DNA of 35,473 nucleotides, taken from Bacteroidia bacterium. GTDB lineage: Bacteria > Bacteroidota > Bacteroidia > J057. The position numbers were made by a program, and so were the translations under genes. The DNA lies in NCBI GenBank assembly GCA_022760475.1, contig JALEFZ010000012.1, positions 1 through 35,473 on the forward strand, written 5' to 3'. Positions 8,576 to 19,456 of this stretch are shown piece after piece. Under the pieces are notes generated by a model. The model did no database searches and had not been told where the DNA came from. It saw only the letters and a program-made list of their open reading frames with translations. Numbering within the stretch: position 1 is the first letter of the stretch; every line of letters begins with the position of its first letter.

Positions 8576-9424
8576 ATGAATTATAAACTAAGTCAAAAGT
8601 TCCCGGAAAAAAGGGCATTTATCACTGGCGCCGCCTCAGGATTAGGCCGGGAGTTTGCCCTTGAATTGGCAAAGGACGGATGGACAGTAGGAATTGCAGA
8701 TCTGAATGAAGCAAACATGGCCAAGGTGGCCAGAGAAGTCTCCGACCTTGGGGGTAAAGCATTTACCTATCGCCTAGATGTGGTGGACAGGGAACTTTAT
8801 CATGAAATAGCTTATGATTTCATCAAAGATGCAGGCGGGATTGACCTGCTCATCAACAATGCCGGAGTCGGAGACGGTGCTGCCTTCCTTCAATATGACC
8901 TCAAGCATTGGGATTGGATGATTGGCATAAACCAAATGGGTGTGGTGCATGGCTGCTTCTTCTTTGCCCCCAAAATGATCGATCAGGGAGGTGGGCACAT
9001 CATCAACATTGCCAGTGCAGCCTCCTTCTCTAATGCACCTTATATGTCTGCCTACAATGTTACCAAGGCTGCTGTAAGGTCTCTTTCGGAAACCCTTTAC
9101 CATGAATTCAAACAACATAAGGTTGGGGTATCTGCTGTGATGCCCACCTTCTTCCCTACCAACATCATGCAATCTGCCCGTGGCCCCAAGTCCAACCATA
9201 TTTTTGCAAAAAAAATGATGGAAAGATCCAAAGTCACTGCCAATGAAGTTGCAAGTGAAGTATTGACCAAGGCAGGAAAAGGAAAAATGGAAATTATTCT
9301 CCCCAAGGAAGCTAGGAGGAACTTTTTCATCAAGAAATTCTTCCCAGGACTTTTTGAAAATCAATTAGACAAAATGGTTGAGTTTCAGCAAAAGATTGAT
9401 AAATCAATGGCTGAAAAGAAATAA
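8576..9424 (+). CDS. Short-chain dehydrogenase/reductase (SDR)
   Basis: A 282-residue classical SDR, an NAD(P)H-dependent oxidoreductase of the cytoplasm. It has the cofactor-binding TGAASGLG (17-24), NNAG (94-97), the catalytic Ser147 and the YNVTK pair Tyr160/Lys164, all in normal spacing. The C-terminal 60 residues are basic and hydrophobic (RRNFFIKKFFPGLFENQL), as in SDRs that act on lipid-like substrates, but the substrate is unknown. It is followed after 48 bp by a saccharopine-dehydrogenase-like gene on the same strand. The two probably form an operon with linked redox roles. A promoter-like sequence sits just upstream. Confidence 0.93.
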   Translation: MNYKLSQKFPEKRAFITGAASGLGREFALELAKDGWTVGIADLNEANMAKVAREVSDLGGKAFTYRLDVVDRELYHEIAYDFIKDAGGIDLLINNAGVGDGAAFLQYDLKHWDWMIGINQMGVVHGCFFFAPKMIDQGGGHIINIASAASFSNAPYMSAYNVTKAAVRSLSETLYHEFKQHKVGVSAVMPTFFPTNIMQSARGPKSNHIFAKKMMERSKVTANEVASEVLTKAGKGKMEIILPKEARRNFFIKKFFPGLFENQLDKMVEFQQKIDKSMAEKK

Positions 9425-9472
9425 GTCCATTGCCTTACCATACAAACCACTGCCCCAACCCAAACAAATCAT

Positions 9473-10525
9473 ATGAAAGTCCTTGTTTATGGAGCCTATG
9501 GCTACACTGGAAGCCTGATTATCAGGATGGTCGAATCCTACGGCTTAGTTCCCATTCTTGCAGGCAGAAACGCAAGTAAACTTGAAAGTTTTGCCAAGGA
9601 TTATCCTTACGAAAGCAAGAGTTTCTCACTGGAGGAGACTGACAAACTGCATGCAGCTTTGGAAGAAGTTGACCTGTTACTCCATTGTGCAGGTCCCTTT
9701 ATGTACACTGCCAAGCCCATGATGGAAGCTTGCATCGAGAAAGGTGTACACTACCTGGACATTACAGGAGAAATCGATGTTTTTGAACTGGCGCATGACA
9801 TGGATGCCAAAGCCAAAGCAGCGAATATCATGGTCATGTCAGGGGTTGGGTTTGATGTGGTCCCCACGGATTGCATGGCAGCCTATTTGAAAAATAAATT
9901 ACCGGACGCAACCCACCTTCAATTGGCTTTTGCAAACCTCGGAGGAGCCATATCTCATGGCACTTCCTTGACGATGGTCGAAAACCTGGGCAAGCCCGGT
10001 TCCATGCGCAAGGATGGAAAGATCATTGCTGTCCCATTGGGACATGATGGAATGACCGTACCCTTCATCCCTAAGGATATTTACTGTATGGCCATTCCAT
10101 GGGGAGATGTCTCTACAGCTTTTTATACCACAGGCATTCCCAATATAGAAACATTTACAAGGGTAAGACCTCAAACTCATAAAATGGTAAAGCGGATGAG
10201 GCCTTTCAACTGGATTATGAGAAGTTCTCTAGTTAAGACCATTGCCAAAAGACAAGTAGAAAAGCGTCCCGCGGGTCCAAATGATGAAATGCGGGCAAAA
10301 GCCTCTAGCCACGTTTGGGGGAAGGTTCGAAACGCTAAAGGTGAAGAAGTTAAAGCTAGACTTCAAGTACCTGAAGGCTATACACTTACAGCCATCACAG
10401 CCCTCATGATTTCGAAGAAGGTACTCGAAGGAAATTGGAAAGCTGGCCATCAGACTCCTGCGGGAATGTACGGCCAGGACCTGATTATGGAAGTAGAAGG
10501 CGTGATCAGGGAAGACCTACCCTAA
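9473..10525 (+). CDS. Saccharopine dehydrogenase-like NAD(P)-binding oxidoreductase
   Basis: A 350-residue protein with an N-terminal Rossmann fold (VLVYGAYGYTGSLI) followed by AGRN, and LLHCAGPF and HYLDITGE typical of the saccharopine dehydrogenase NADP-binding family. That family also includes mycobacterial trans-acting enoyl reductases and eukaryotic SCCPDH. It lacks the lysine-pathway context, so a role in lipid or other carbonyl reduction is more likely than saccharopine metabolism. It follows an SDR gene by 48 bp, which supports a two-step redox function. No signal peptide or membrane segment is evident. Family is firm; substrate unknown. Confidence 0.88.
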   Translation: MKVLVYGAYGYTGSLIIRMVESYGLVPILAGRNASKLESFAKDYPYESKSFSLEETDKLHAALEEVDLLLHCAGPFMYTAKPMMEACIEKGVHYLDITGEIDVFELAHDMDAKAKAANIMVMSGVGFDVVPTDCMAAYLKNKLPDATHLQLAFANLGGAISHGTSLTMVENLGKPGSMRKDGKIIAVPLGHDGMTVPFIPKDIYCMAIPWGDVSTAFYTTGIPNIETFTRVRPQTHKMVKRMRPFNWIMRSSLVKTIAKRQVEKRPAGPNDEMRAKASSHVWGKVRNAKGEEVKARLQVPEGYTLTAITALMISKKVLEGNWKAGHQTPAGMYGQDLIMEVEGVIREDLP

Positions 10526-10567
10526 TTTGAAATAGAGAGGAATCCCCTTATCTTCATTCCCGGATAA

Positions 10568-13768
<3,201 letters not shown>

Positions 13769-13783
13769 TTTCAAGAAATGATT

Positions 13784-13827
13784 TGGCAGAGAATTAGATA
13801 AAAGTAGCTTCAGTTTTCTGCCATTTT
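13784..13827 (+). terminator. possible long-loop terminator after the beta-galactosidase gene
   Basis: 7-bp stem TGGCAGA (13784-13790) / TCTGCCA (13817-13823) followed by TTTT and a T/C-rich tract. The 26-nt loop is long for an intrinsic terminator, so this is tentative. Confidence 0.35.
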
Positions 13828-13903
13828 CTTCTTTCGCAAGAATTGGACAAACTTTCACCTACAAACAGGGTTACAATTGTAGGCTGCTAAACTAACTTAC
13901 GCT

Positions 13904-14746
13904 ATGAAAAAAGTATTATTAATCCTCTTTTTAGTTCCACTACTTTGGTCTTGTACCTCTGAAGACTTGGACTCATACACCGAGGATGTTTTTTCAATAA
14001 CTTCGGGCTTTACGGAGCAAAACTATGAAATAACTGTCCTCAGACCTGTCCAATTAGATCCTACAAAAGAATATCCATTGGTATTTCTTTTGGATGGACA
14101 CTGGCATTACCCCCAGGTATCCAAGGACGTTGAGAAAATGTATAGGGCTGGCGATATAAGTCAGGTAATCCTGGTAGGAATTGCTTATGAAGGGCTTAAC
14201 CCAAATGGCCTGGCCGGTTACTCCAGAATATCTGAACTCAGGATCGATGATTTTACCTTTCCCAAGAACAATGATGGAGACGAATTTGGGGGAAAGGCTG
14301 AAAACTTCAGAAATTTCCTTGAAAAAGAACTTCTTGTGAAACTGCAGCAGGACTATCCTGAGGACGCTTCAGAGAGAACGGTGATGGGCCACTCGTTGGG
14401 TGGGTATTATGGAATCTGGGAGATGTTGACCAACAGTGATTCATCCATTTTTAGAAATGTAGAAGCAGGCAGTCCTGCATTGTGGTGGGCAGACGGCTTT
14501 CTTACAGCTTTGACAGCAGATCTCGCTGCTCAAAATTCTGCAAGCCTACCTTTTGACCTACATACGACCATGGGCACGCTTGAGTCCGTAACCTGGAATG
14601 CCTTTTTTGATGACTTTGAAGGCAGGTTAATGGATAGAAACTTTGAGAACCTGACCTACAAATTCGAAAGGTATCCCAGAGGACATGCTGCAAATGCCGA
14701 AGTCGGCTTTAGAGAAGGCATCAAATATTTCTTTCCACCCAACTAA
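13904..14746 (+). CDS. Lipoprotein esterase, alpha/beta-hydrolase (esterase D/Fes-like family)
   Basis: A 280-residue predicted lipoprotein: the signal peptide ends in a lipobox with acylated Cys17 (PLLWSC). The fold is that of the putative esterase family (PF00756-like). It has YPLVFLLDGHWHYP, an oxyanion-type VILVGIAYEG, the nucleophile elbow GHSLGG with Ser164, and the C-terminal catalytic His261 in YPRGHA. Relatives cleave acyl or feruloyl esters and siderophore esters. The substrate here cannot be told, but an outer-membrane-anchored esterase beside a secreted beta-galactosidase could deacylate glycans. The next gene starts 12 bp downstream, so the two are probably co-transcribed. Confidence 0.85.
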   Translation: MKKVLLILFLVPLLWSCTSEDLDSYTEDVFSITSGFTEQNYEITVLRPVQLDPTKEYPLVFLLDGHWHYPQVSKDVEKMYRAGDISQVILVGIAYEGLNPNGLAGYSRISELRIDDFTFPKNNDGDEFGGKAENFRNFLEKELLVKLQQDYPEDASERTVMGHSLGGYYGIWEMLTNSDSSIFRNVEAGSPALWWADGFLTALTADLAAQNSASLPFDLHTTMGTLESVTWNAFFDDFEGRLMDRNFENLTYKFERYPRGHAANAEVGFREGIKYFFPPN

Positions 14747-14758
14747 TCAGACAAGCAA

Positions 14759-15367
14759 ATGAAGTTTATCATAACAGTCTTTCTTTCATTGGTTTTTGCT
14801 TGTCAGCTATTTGGACAAGACAAAAGCCCATTCATCAACTCTGTTGTAGTTGAGTATCAAAAAGCCACCTTTGATGAAGCCCTCGGTCTGGGTCTTGGTA
14901 TCAACCATTGGATCAAAGCCACAGGTAAACGAAATTTCCAGCTAGGTCTCATGGCCTATGGATTTGGAGCCCCAGGCTCCTCCCCCAATACTTCCGGAAA
15001 TCTAAATGAATTCAATGGCGGGCTCCACCTTAGGCTCCATGCAGGTCTGGAGAGAAACTATTTCGCAAAGCAAAAGCTATACACTTTTGCCAGCCTTTAT
15101 GCAGGCCTACGGATAAATATGGTAGATGGATCTTTGAATCAGCCTAATCAAGGATTTGCAAGAGAGGTATCTTTGACCACCTACAACGGAGATTTCGGAA
15201 CCAGAATCGGGATTGGCTACCGTTTTACAGAGAAACTCGGAGCCCATGTAAGCCTTACCAATAGCTGGCTGCATGCAACTAACCCTCTTGGATTTTGGCC
15301 AGGAATGCTTTTTTGGGGTCCTGACGCACTTTCATTGGTGGGAATTGGGGTCAATTACCGCCTTTGA
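14759..15367 (+). CDS. Small outer-membrane beta-barrel-like protein
   Basis: A 202-residue protein with a signal peptide (MKFIITVFLSLVFACQLFGQ) followed by alternating amphipathic strands separated by Gly/Asn-rich turns (GLGLGINHWI, FASLYAGLRINM, DFGTRIGIGYRF). It ends in GIGVNYRL, the aromatic/hydrophobic terminal strand expected of an outer-membrane barrel of about 8 strands. No specific family was recognised. It lies 12 bp after the lipoprotein esterase gene and is followed by an intrinsic terminator, so the two genes form a unit. Confidence 0.7.
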   Translation: MKFIITVFLSLVFACQLFGQDKSPFINSVVVEYQKATFDEALGLGLGINHWIKATGKRNFQLGLMAYGFGAPGSSPNTSGNLNEFNGGLHLRLHAGLERNYFAKQKLYTFASLYAGLRINMVDGSLNQPNQGFAREVSLTTYNGDFGTRIGIGYRFTEKLGAHVSLTNSWLHATNPLGFWPGMLFWGPDALSLVGIGVNYRL

Positions 15368-15389
15368 TAAGGCTTTGTGTTAACATATA

Positions 15390-15421
15390 AAAGCCTCTAA
15401 TTCCATTGGATTAGAGGCTTT
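15390..15421. terminator. bidirectional intrinsic terminator
   Basis: Perfect 12-bp stem AAAGCCTCTAAT / ATTAGAGGCTTT around the loop TCCATTGG. It sits between convergent genes (ends at 15367 and 15457). A/T flanks on both sides allow it to serve both strands. Confidence 0.85.
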
Positions 15422-15456
15422 ACTTAATTCAAATCAGAAATAAAAAAGCTGTTTGC

Positions 15457-15882
15457 CTACATAACCGGAACCTCGCTTATCAATTTCCAGGATTCATTTA
15501 CATCCTTCACCAGGACAATAAAAGAACTGAAACTCATCTTCTCTCCTTTGTAAGCAACCTTTGCAGTGGCAGTGTTGCCGTTTACCAGTACTTCCTCTAC
15601 ATCAACCGTTCGCTTATCACCACCAAATTCTCCTTTCCTGATCTTGTCCAGGTAAACCGTTCGAGGCATCACAGCCACTTCCTTACTCCCAAACAACTGG
15701 TTCATTACAATTCTGTAGTTCCCATCCAACAACTTTTCCAATGCGGCAGCATCTTGCTTATCGCCTGCCTTTGAAAAGGCCAGGATGGTTTTCTTGATTT
15801 GCTTCTGCTCGGGCGATTGAGCAGTGCTACTTAGGGTTAATGCCATCATGAATACAATGAAAATTGAAACTAGTCTGTTCAT
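15457..15882 (-). CDS. Secreted NTF2-like (DUF4440/lumazine-binding-like) protein
   Basis: A 141-residue protein with a signal peptide (MNRLVSIFIVFMMALTLSSTAQ) and one NTF2-like cone fold. Its features are an initial helix (IKKTILAFSKAGDKQDAAAL), a conserved NYRIV strand, and the closing strands VEEVLVNGNTATAKVAY and WKLISEVPV. Family members are often small ligand-binding or enzyme-like proteins; no active-site residues are evident. It is the last gene of a minus-strand block with a DOMON protein and a MarR regulator. Its upstream region contains two tandem copies of the palindrome seen before those genes, so it is probably controlled by the MarR protein. Confidence 0.78.
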   Translation of the reverse strand: MNRLVSIFIVFMMALTLSSTAQSPEQKQIKKTILAFSKAGDKQDAAALEKLLDGNYRIVMNQLFGSKEVAVMPRTVYLDKIRKGEFGGDKRTVDVEEVLVNGNTATAKVAYKGEKMSFSSFIVLVKDVNESWKLISEVPVM

Positions 15883-15910
15883 CTTAAAATGTTTATTTAT
15901 AGTTTAATGT

Positions 15911-15937
15911 TTGATTGATCAATTATTGATATATCAA
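15911..15937. promoter_or_regulatory. tandem palindromic operator before the NTF2-like gene
   Basis: Two 12-bp sites, TTGATTGATCAA (15911-15922) and the perfect palindrome TTGATATATCAA (15926-15937), are separated by TTA. The same arrangement and spacer occur before the MarR-type gene, which makes this a likely MarR operator. Confidence 0.7.
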
Positions 15938-15950
15938 TTCATAGAGCGAA

Positions 15951-16463
15951 TTATAATCGAATCTTTATTGAAGTGCGCATTCTTGAATGGTGCTTGAAAT
16001 TATCCGAAACACTATAAGCCATGAGTAGATGATAATCCTTTTTTGGTACCAGTGATTTTCTGAATTCATCCGAGAAATTACCCTTCAAGCTAAAGCTGAT
16101 ATCTGTGGTACCGTTTTCTTCCTGTCCAGAAACTTCGATTACCTTTGGATTTGGGGAGCTTTTTGTTATTGCTTGATAGTCTCCAGGTGCAAAAACAAAA
16201 TGCTCTACCAATTCTGCCTTGCCCTCCACTACCCTGGCCATTAGAAGATAGTTTCCTTTTAGCCCTGAAACTTCATTGAAGCCAATGGCGATCCACCCTT
16301 GGGTCGGTGCAGATAGCCTTATGTTTATTACATCCTTTTCAAATTCCCAACTCACCTTCATGTCGTTTTTCTCGATTTGCTTTGGATAATATCCCATTAG
16401 GCCCAGGTTCAAGATGGTCGTTAAGCAGACCAGGCAGAAAGTAAAAATCAACAAAAATTTCAT
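15951..16463 (-). CDS. Exported DOMON-domain protein
   Basis: A 170-residue protein with an N-terminal signal peptide or membrane anchor (MKFLLIFTFCLVCLTTILNL) followed by one DOMON domain. The domain has VSWEFEKDVINIRLSAPTQ, the hallmark WIAIGFNE, a central YLLMARVV strand and the closing HHSRMRT. DOMON domains bind heme or sugars and serve in extracytoplasmic electron transfer. A Met/His heme pair is possible but cannot be assigned without alignment. It lies between the MarR and NTF2-like genes. Its own upstream gap has the perfect palindrome TTGATATATCAA immediately before the start codon, so it should be repressed by the MarR protein. Confidence 0.82.
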   Translation of the reverse strand: MKFLLIFTFCLVCLTTILNLGLMGYYPKQIEKNDMKVSWEFEKDVINIRLSAPTQGWIAIGFNEVSGLKGNYLLMARVVEGKAELVEHFVFAPGDYQAITKSSPNPKVIEVSGQEENGTTDISFSLKGNFSDEFRKSLVPKKDYHLLMAYSVSDNFKHHSRMRTSIKIRL

Positions 16464-16468
16464 AATTA

Positions 16469-16480
16469 TTGATATATCAA
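16469..16480. promoter_or_regulatory. palindromic operator before the DOMON gene
   Basis: A perfect 12-bp palindrome TTGATATATCAA, 5 bp upstream of the DOMON start codon on the minus strand, identical to one half of the tandem site at 15911-15937. The second site of the tandem is missing here, but its TTA spacer is retained. Confidence 0.65.
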
Positions 16481-16496
16481 CATTTAATAAAAAAAA

Positions 16497-16928
16497 TTAT
16501 TCGCTTAAATTCTTTTGCATCCTTTTTAACATTCCACAAAGCTGTTCAATCTCTTGCTCAGTGAATCCTTTGAGGCTCTGGGCTCGTTGACGTTGTACCA
16601 TAGGAAAATGTTCATCTATGAAATTTTTCCCTGTTCTGGATAGAAAGACTTCATGTTGCCGTTTATTCTCAGGAATTACCCTTCGGAAAATGAGCCCTTT
16701 TTTCTCAAGCAGGCTAAGTGTCCGGGTGATGGAAGCTGGATCTCTATAAGAAATTACAGCCAGGTCTTTTTGGGATATCCCCTCATTCTCATGGATAACC
16801 TTCAACAAAACCCATTGATCTATGGTGATCCCCAGTTTCTTCTGATCAAATTCTCTTTGAGAAAAGATCTTTGCAATTTTATTGGTCTTATCTATTTGAA
16901 AAAGGACGACTTTATCAAGGGCATTCAT
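16497..16928 (-). CDS. MarR-family transcriptional regulator
   Basis: A 143-residue winged-helix regulator. The ATG at 16928 is preferred over an in-frame TTG at 16946, because the latter falls inside the operator and would add only six residues. The helix-turn-helix is ISQKDLAVISYRDPASITRTLSLLEKKGLI, and the wing RRVIPENKRQHEVFLSRTG is typical of MarR. The family binds 12-18 bp palindromes as dimers and is released by phenolics, drugs or oxidants. Tandem copies of TTGATnnATCAA precede this gene and also the NTF2-like gene, and one copy precedes the DOMON gene. I infer autoregulation and control of those two downstream genes. The preceding oxidoreductase gene has no such site. Confidence 0.9.
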   Translation of the reverse strand: MNALDKVVLFQIDKTNKIAKIFSQREFDQKKLGITIDQWVLLKVIHENEGISQKDLAVISYRDPASITRTLSLLEKKGLIFRRVIPENKRQHEVFLSRTGKNFIDEHFPMVQRQRAQSLKGFTEQEIEQLCGMLKRMQKNLSE

Positions 16929-16934
16929 TGAAAA

Positions 16935-16961
16935 TTGATTTATCAATTATTGATACTGCAA
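16935..16961. promoter_or_regulatory. tandem palindromic operator before the MarR gene
   Basis: TTGATTTATCAA (16935-16946) and the weaker TTGATACTGCAA (16950-16961), separated by TTA, exactly the layout of the site at 15911-15937. It lies 6 bp before the MarR ATG, consistent with autorepression. Confidence 0.7.
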
Positions 16962-17003
16962 TTATAATAATAAGTTTCAAAAAAATTAGAATAATTGCTT
17001 TTT

Positions 17004-17993
17004 TTATTCTGGATTTACATTGATCACAACCTTACCTGCGAACTGATTGTCATCCATTCTTTGATGAGCCTCAATGAGTTGTGAGAAGTCATAGATAGAA
17101 TCTATGTGGGGATGATAAATTCCTGCTTCTACTCTCTTGACGACTTCCTGGATCATGGCTCCATTCTTTTCTACAGATATCGTATCACTTCCATAAAATG
17201 AAACATTTGGAGCCTGAAAGACACTTTTGGAATCAAGCTGCTTTTCTGTTTGGTAGCTGGCTGCCAATGAGCCCGCTATGCACAGACGTCCTCCAGGAGC
17301 AAGCATCGCCAGATCATCTTCAACCGTGAGTTTGCTTACAATAGTATCAATTACGCCTGTTGCACCTTCAGGCCAATATTCCCTGACTTGATCCTGGATG
17401 GCTTCGCCAGAGACGATCACTTTGGCCATGCCTGTAGATAGAAGTCTTTCGACCTTGTGTTGTGATCGGGTAACTCCAATCACCTCTCCGCCAAGATGAT
17501 TTACTATCTGGGTAACAGCAATTCCCAGGGCTGAAGCCCCGGGACGCATTACAACTCTTGGTTTTTCTTCTAGCTTGAGTGCCTCAAAACAACAACCCCA
17601 TGCCGTAAAATAGGTCTCGGGAATCGCTGCCAGTGTAGTCCAATCCAGCTTGGTTTCAATAGGGAATACATTGCTTGCTGGAACTACTGTCATTTCAGCA
17701 TATGAACCATCGTATTTGCGACCCATTTCGCCCATGGCAGCTGCTACTGTCTGTCCCACCTGAAGTTCTCCACCTGGGCAATCAAGCACCTTCCCAACAC
17801 ATTCAATTCCTATGACCTTAGGAAAAACTACTGCATCTCCTGAACCGCCCATTCTTGTAACCGCCTCTGCTCGGTTGAGGCCAAACGCCTTGATTTGAAT
17901 TAAAACTTGACCTGCATTGGCCTTAGGATCAGGAATCTCGTTCAGCTCCAAGGCATCTGGGCCTCCAGCTTGACTTACCACATATGCTTTCAT
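17004..17993 (-). CDS. Medium-chain dehydrogenase / quinone oxidoreductase-like protein
   Basis: A 329-residue zinc-independent MDR enzyme of the NADPH:quinone oxidoreductase type. The N-terminal GroES-like part has IKAFGLNRAEAVTRMG and VIGIECVGKV. The Rossmann part carries RPGASALGIAVTQIV, a variant of the usual GGTSALG nucleotide loop, followed by GVTRSQHK. No structural zinc Cys cluster is seen. It reduces quinones or alpha,beta-unsaturated carbonyls with NAD(P)H in the cytoplasm. It is upstream of, and co-directional with, a MarR gene whose promoter lies in the 75-bp gap. MarR-quinone reductase neighbours often respond to electrophiles, but no operator precedes this gene, so shared control is unproven. 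Confidence 0.88.
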   Translation of the reverse strand: MKAYVVSQAGGPDALELNEIPDPKANAGQVLIQIKAFGLNRAEAVTRMGGSGDAVVFPKVIGIECVGKVLDCPGGELQVGQTVAAAMGEMGRKYDGSYAEMTVVPASNVFPIETKLDWTTLAAIPETYFTAWGCCFEALKLEEKPRVVMRPGASALGIAVTQIVNHLGGEVIGVTRSQHKVERLLSTGMAKVIVSGEAIQDQVREYWPEGATGVIDTIVSKLTVEDDLAMLAPGGRLCIAGSLAASYQTEKQLDSKSVFQAPNVSFYGSDTISVEKNGAMIQEVVKRVEAGIYHPHIDSIYDFSQLIEAHQRMDDNQFAGKVVINVNPE

Positions 17994-18077
17994 TGTCTCC
18001 CAGGGTTTAGGTTGAGAAATCTTAGAATGGTTATCAGCTACAAGATTAGATTATTTCAGTTATCAAAAAAGCCAAAA

Positions 18078-19415
18078 TTAGACATATTGATTAATGATCA
18101 TCTCATACAGTTCTTGCTTTCCAGAACTCATGGCAGGTTCCCCCTTTTCATGAGCCAAGGCATGTAGATCCAGCAGAGAAAGTGAACCAGCTTCAAATTC
18201 AGCTCCTTTTCCAGAATCAAAAGAAGCATAACGTTCTTTGCGCATTTCTTTATACCTGGAATTGCTTAAGATTTTATCTGCGGCAATAAGCGCCCTGGCA
18301 AAGGAATCCATTGCACCAATATGGGCAATAAAAAGATCCTCAAGATCGGTAGAGTTGCGCCTCAATTTGGCATCAAAGTTTACTCCGCCCCCTTGTAATC
18401 CCCCCGCTTCAAGGATGACAAGCATTGCCTCTGTCAACTCAAGGATATTATTTGGGAACTGGTCTGTATCCCAGCCATTTTGGTAATCTCCGCGGTTGGC
18501 ATCAATGCTTCCCAGGATGCCCTGGTCGGCCGCCACCTGCAATTCATGCTGGAAGGTATGCTGGGCCAAGGTAGCGTGATTGACTTCAATGTTTACCTTA
18601 AAATCATCCATCAAGTCAAACTCTCTAAGAAAACCAGCTACTGTGGCTGTATCAAAATCATATTGATGCTTGGAGGGCTCTGCAGGCTTTGGCTCGATAA
18701 AAAATATTCCCTTAAATCCCTGACTCCTGGCATAATCCTTAGCCATGTGAAGAAATTTCGCCATGTGCTCCAATTCGCGCTTCATATCGGTATTGAGTAG
18801 ACTCATGTACCCTTCACGGCCTCCCCAGAAGACATAATTTTCGCCTCCAAGCTTAATAGTCGCATCTATGGCATTCTTAACTTGTGCCCCTGCATAAGCC
18901 AAAACATCAAAATCAGGATTCGTAGAAGCTCCATTCATGTATCTTGCATTCGAAAATAGGTTGGAGGTTCCCCAAAGTAGCTTAGCACCAGTTGCAGCCA
19001 TTTTAGCCTGGGCATAGTCGGTAATTTTGTTCAGCCTGTTTTCGAATTCGACCAAAGATTCCGGCTCATCTACCAGGTCTACATCATGGAAACAATAATA
19101 AGGAATGCCCATTTTTGTTAGAAACTCAAAAGCTGCATCCATTTTATCGTAGGCCCTTTGCATTGGGTCTGAGGCACTAAGCCAAGGCATAGGTCTGGGT
19201 CCTACTCCAAAGGGGTCAGCACCGGTACCGCAGAACGAATGCCAATAGGAAACAGCGAACTTGAAATGTTCTGCCATGGTCTTCCCACCAACTTGTAAGT
19301 CCTCCTGGTAGTATTTGAAAGCGAATGGATTGTCAGATTCCGGGCCTTCGAAAGTGATTTGTTGTACATTGGGAAAATACTCCCTGTTGCCAAGTAGAAT
19401 GTTGTTGTAAGCCAT
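18078..19415 (-). CDS. xylA: Xylose isomerase
   Basis: A 445-residue cytoplasmic enzyme converting D-xylose to D-xylulose. Signature motifs are all intact: YYCFHDVDL with catalytic His110/Asp113, VFWGGREGY (195-203), and the metal-binding [17 protein letters not shown] (239-255). Length and sequence match the long class II xylose isomerases common in Bacteroidota. It is the second gene of a two-gene operon, starting 41 bp after xylB, and is divergent from a GH3 glycosidase further upstream. No obvious terminator separates it from the downstream oxidoreductase gene, although an 84-bp gap exists. Assignment is essentially certain. Confidence 0.97.
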   Translation of the reverse strand: MAYNNILLGNREYFPNVQQITFEGPESDNPFAFKYYQEDLQVGGKTMAEHFKFAVSYWHSFCGTGADPFGVGPRPMPWLSASDPMQRAYDKMDAAFEFLTKMGIPYYCFHDVDLVDEPESLVEFENRLNKITDYAQAKMAATGAKLLWGTSNLFSNARYMNGASTNPDFDVLAYAGAQVKNAIDATIKLGGENYVFWGGREGYMSLLNTDMKRELEHMAKFLHMAKDYARSQGFKGIFFIEPKPAEPSKHQYDFDTATVAGFLREFDLMDDFKVNIEVNHATLAQHTFQHELQVAADQGILGSIDANRGDYQNGWDTDQFPNNILELTEAMLVILEAGGLQGGGVNFDAKLRRNSTDLEDLFIAHIGAMDSFARALIAADKILSNSRYKEMRKERYASFDSGKGAEFEAGSLSLLDLHALAHEKGEPAMSSGKQELYEMIINQYV

Positions 19416-19456
19416 TTTTATTGAGTATTAGTTTGAAGTAATCCTGGTATTTCGAA

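Noticed and set aside
8774..9364. 196-codon antisense ORF opposite the SDR gene
   Set aside because: It lies fully inside a gene with complete SDR motifs, and its translation shows no domain or signal features.
13858..13883. Inverted repeat CCTACAA/TTGTAGG before the esterase gene
   Set aside because: Arms of only 7 bp with a 12-nt spacer, and no second copy; not distinguishable from chance.
16929..16946. TTG start at 16946 for the MarR gene
   Set aside because: It lies inside the palindromic operator and adds only six residues; the ATG at 16928 fits the family length.
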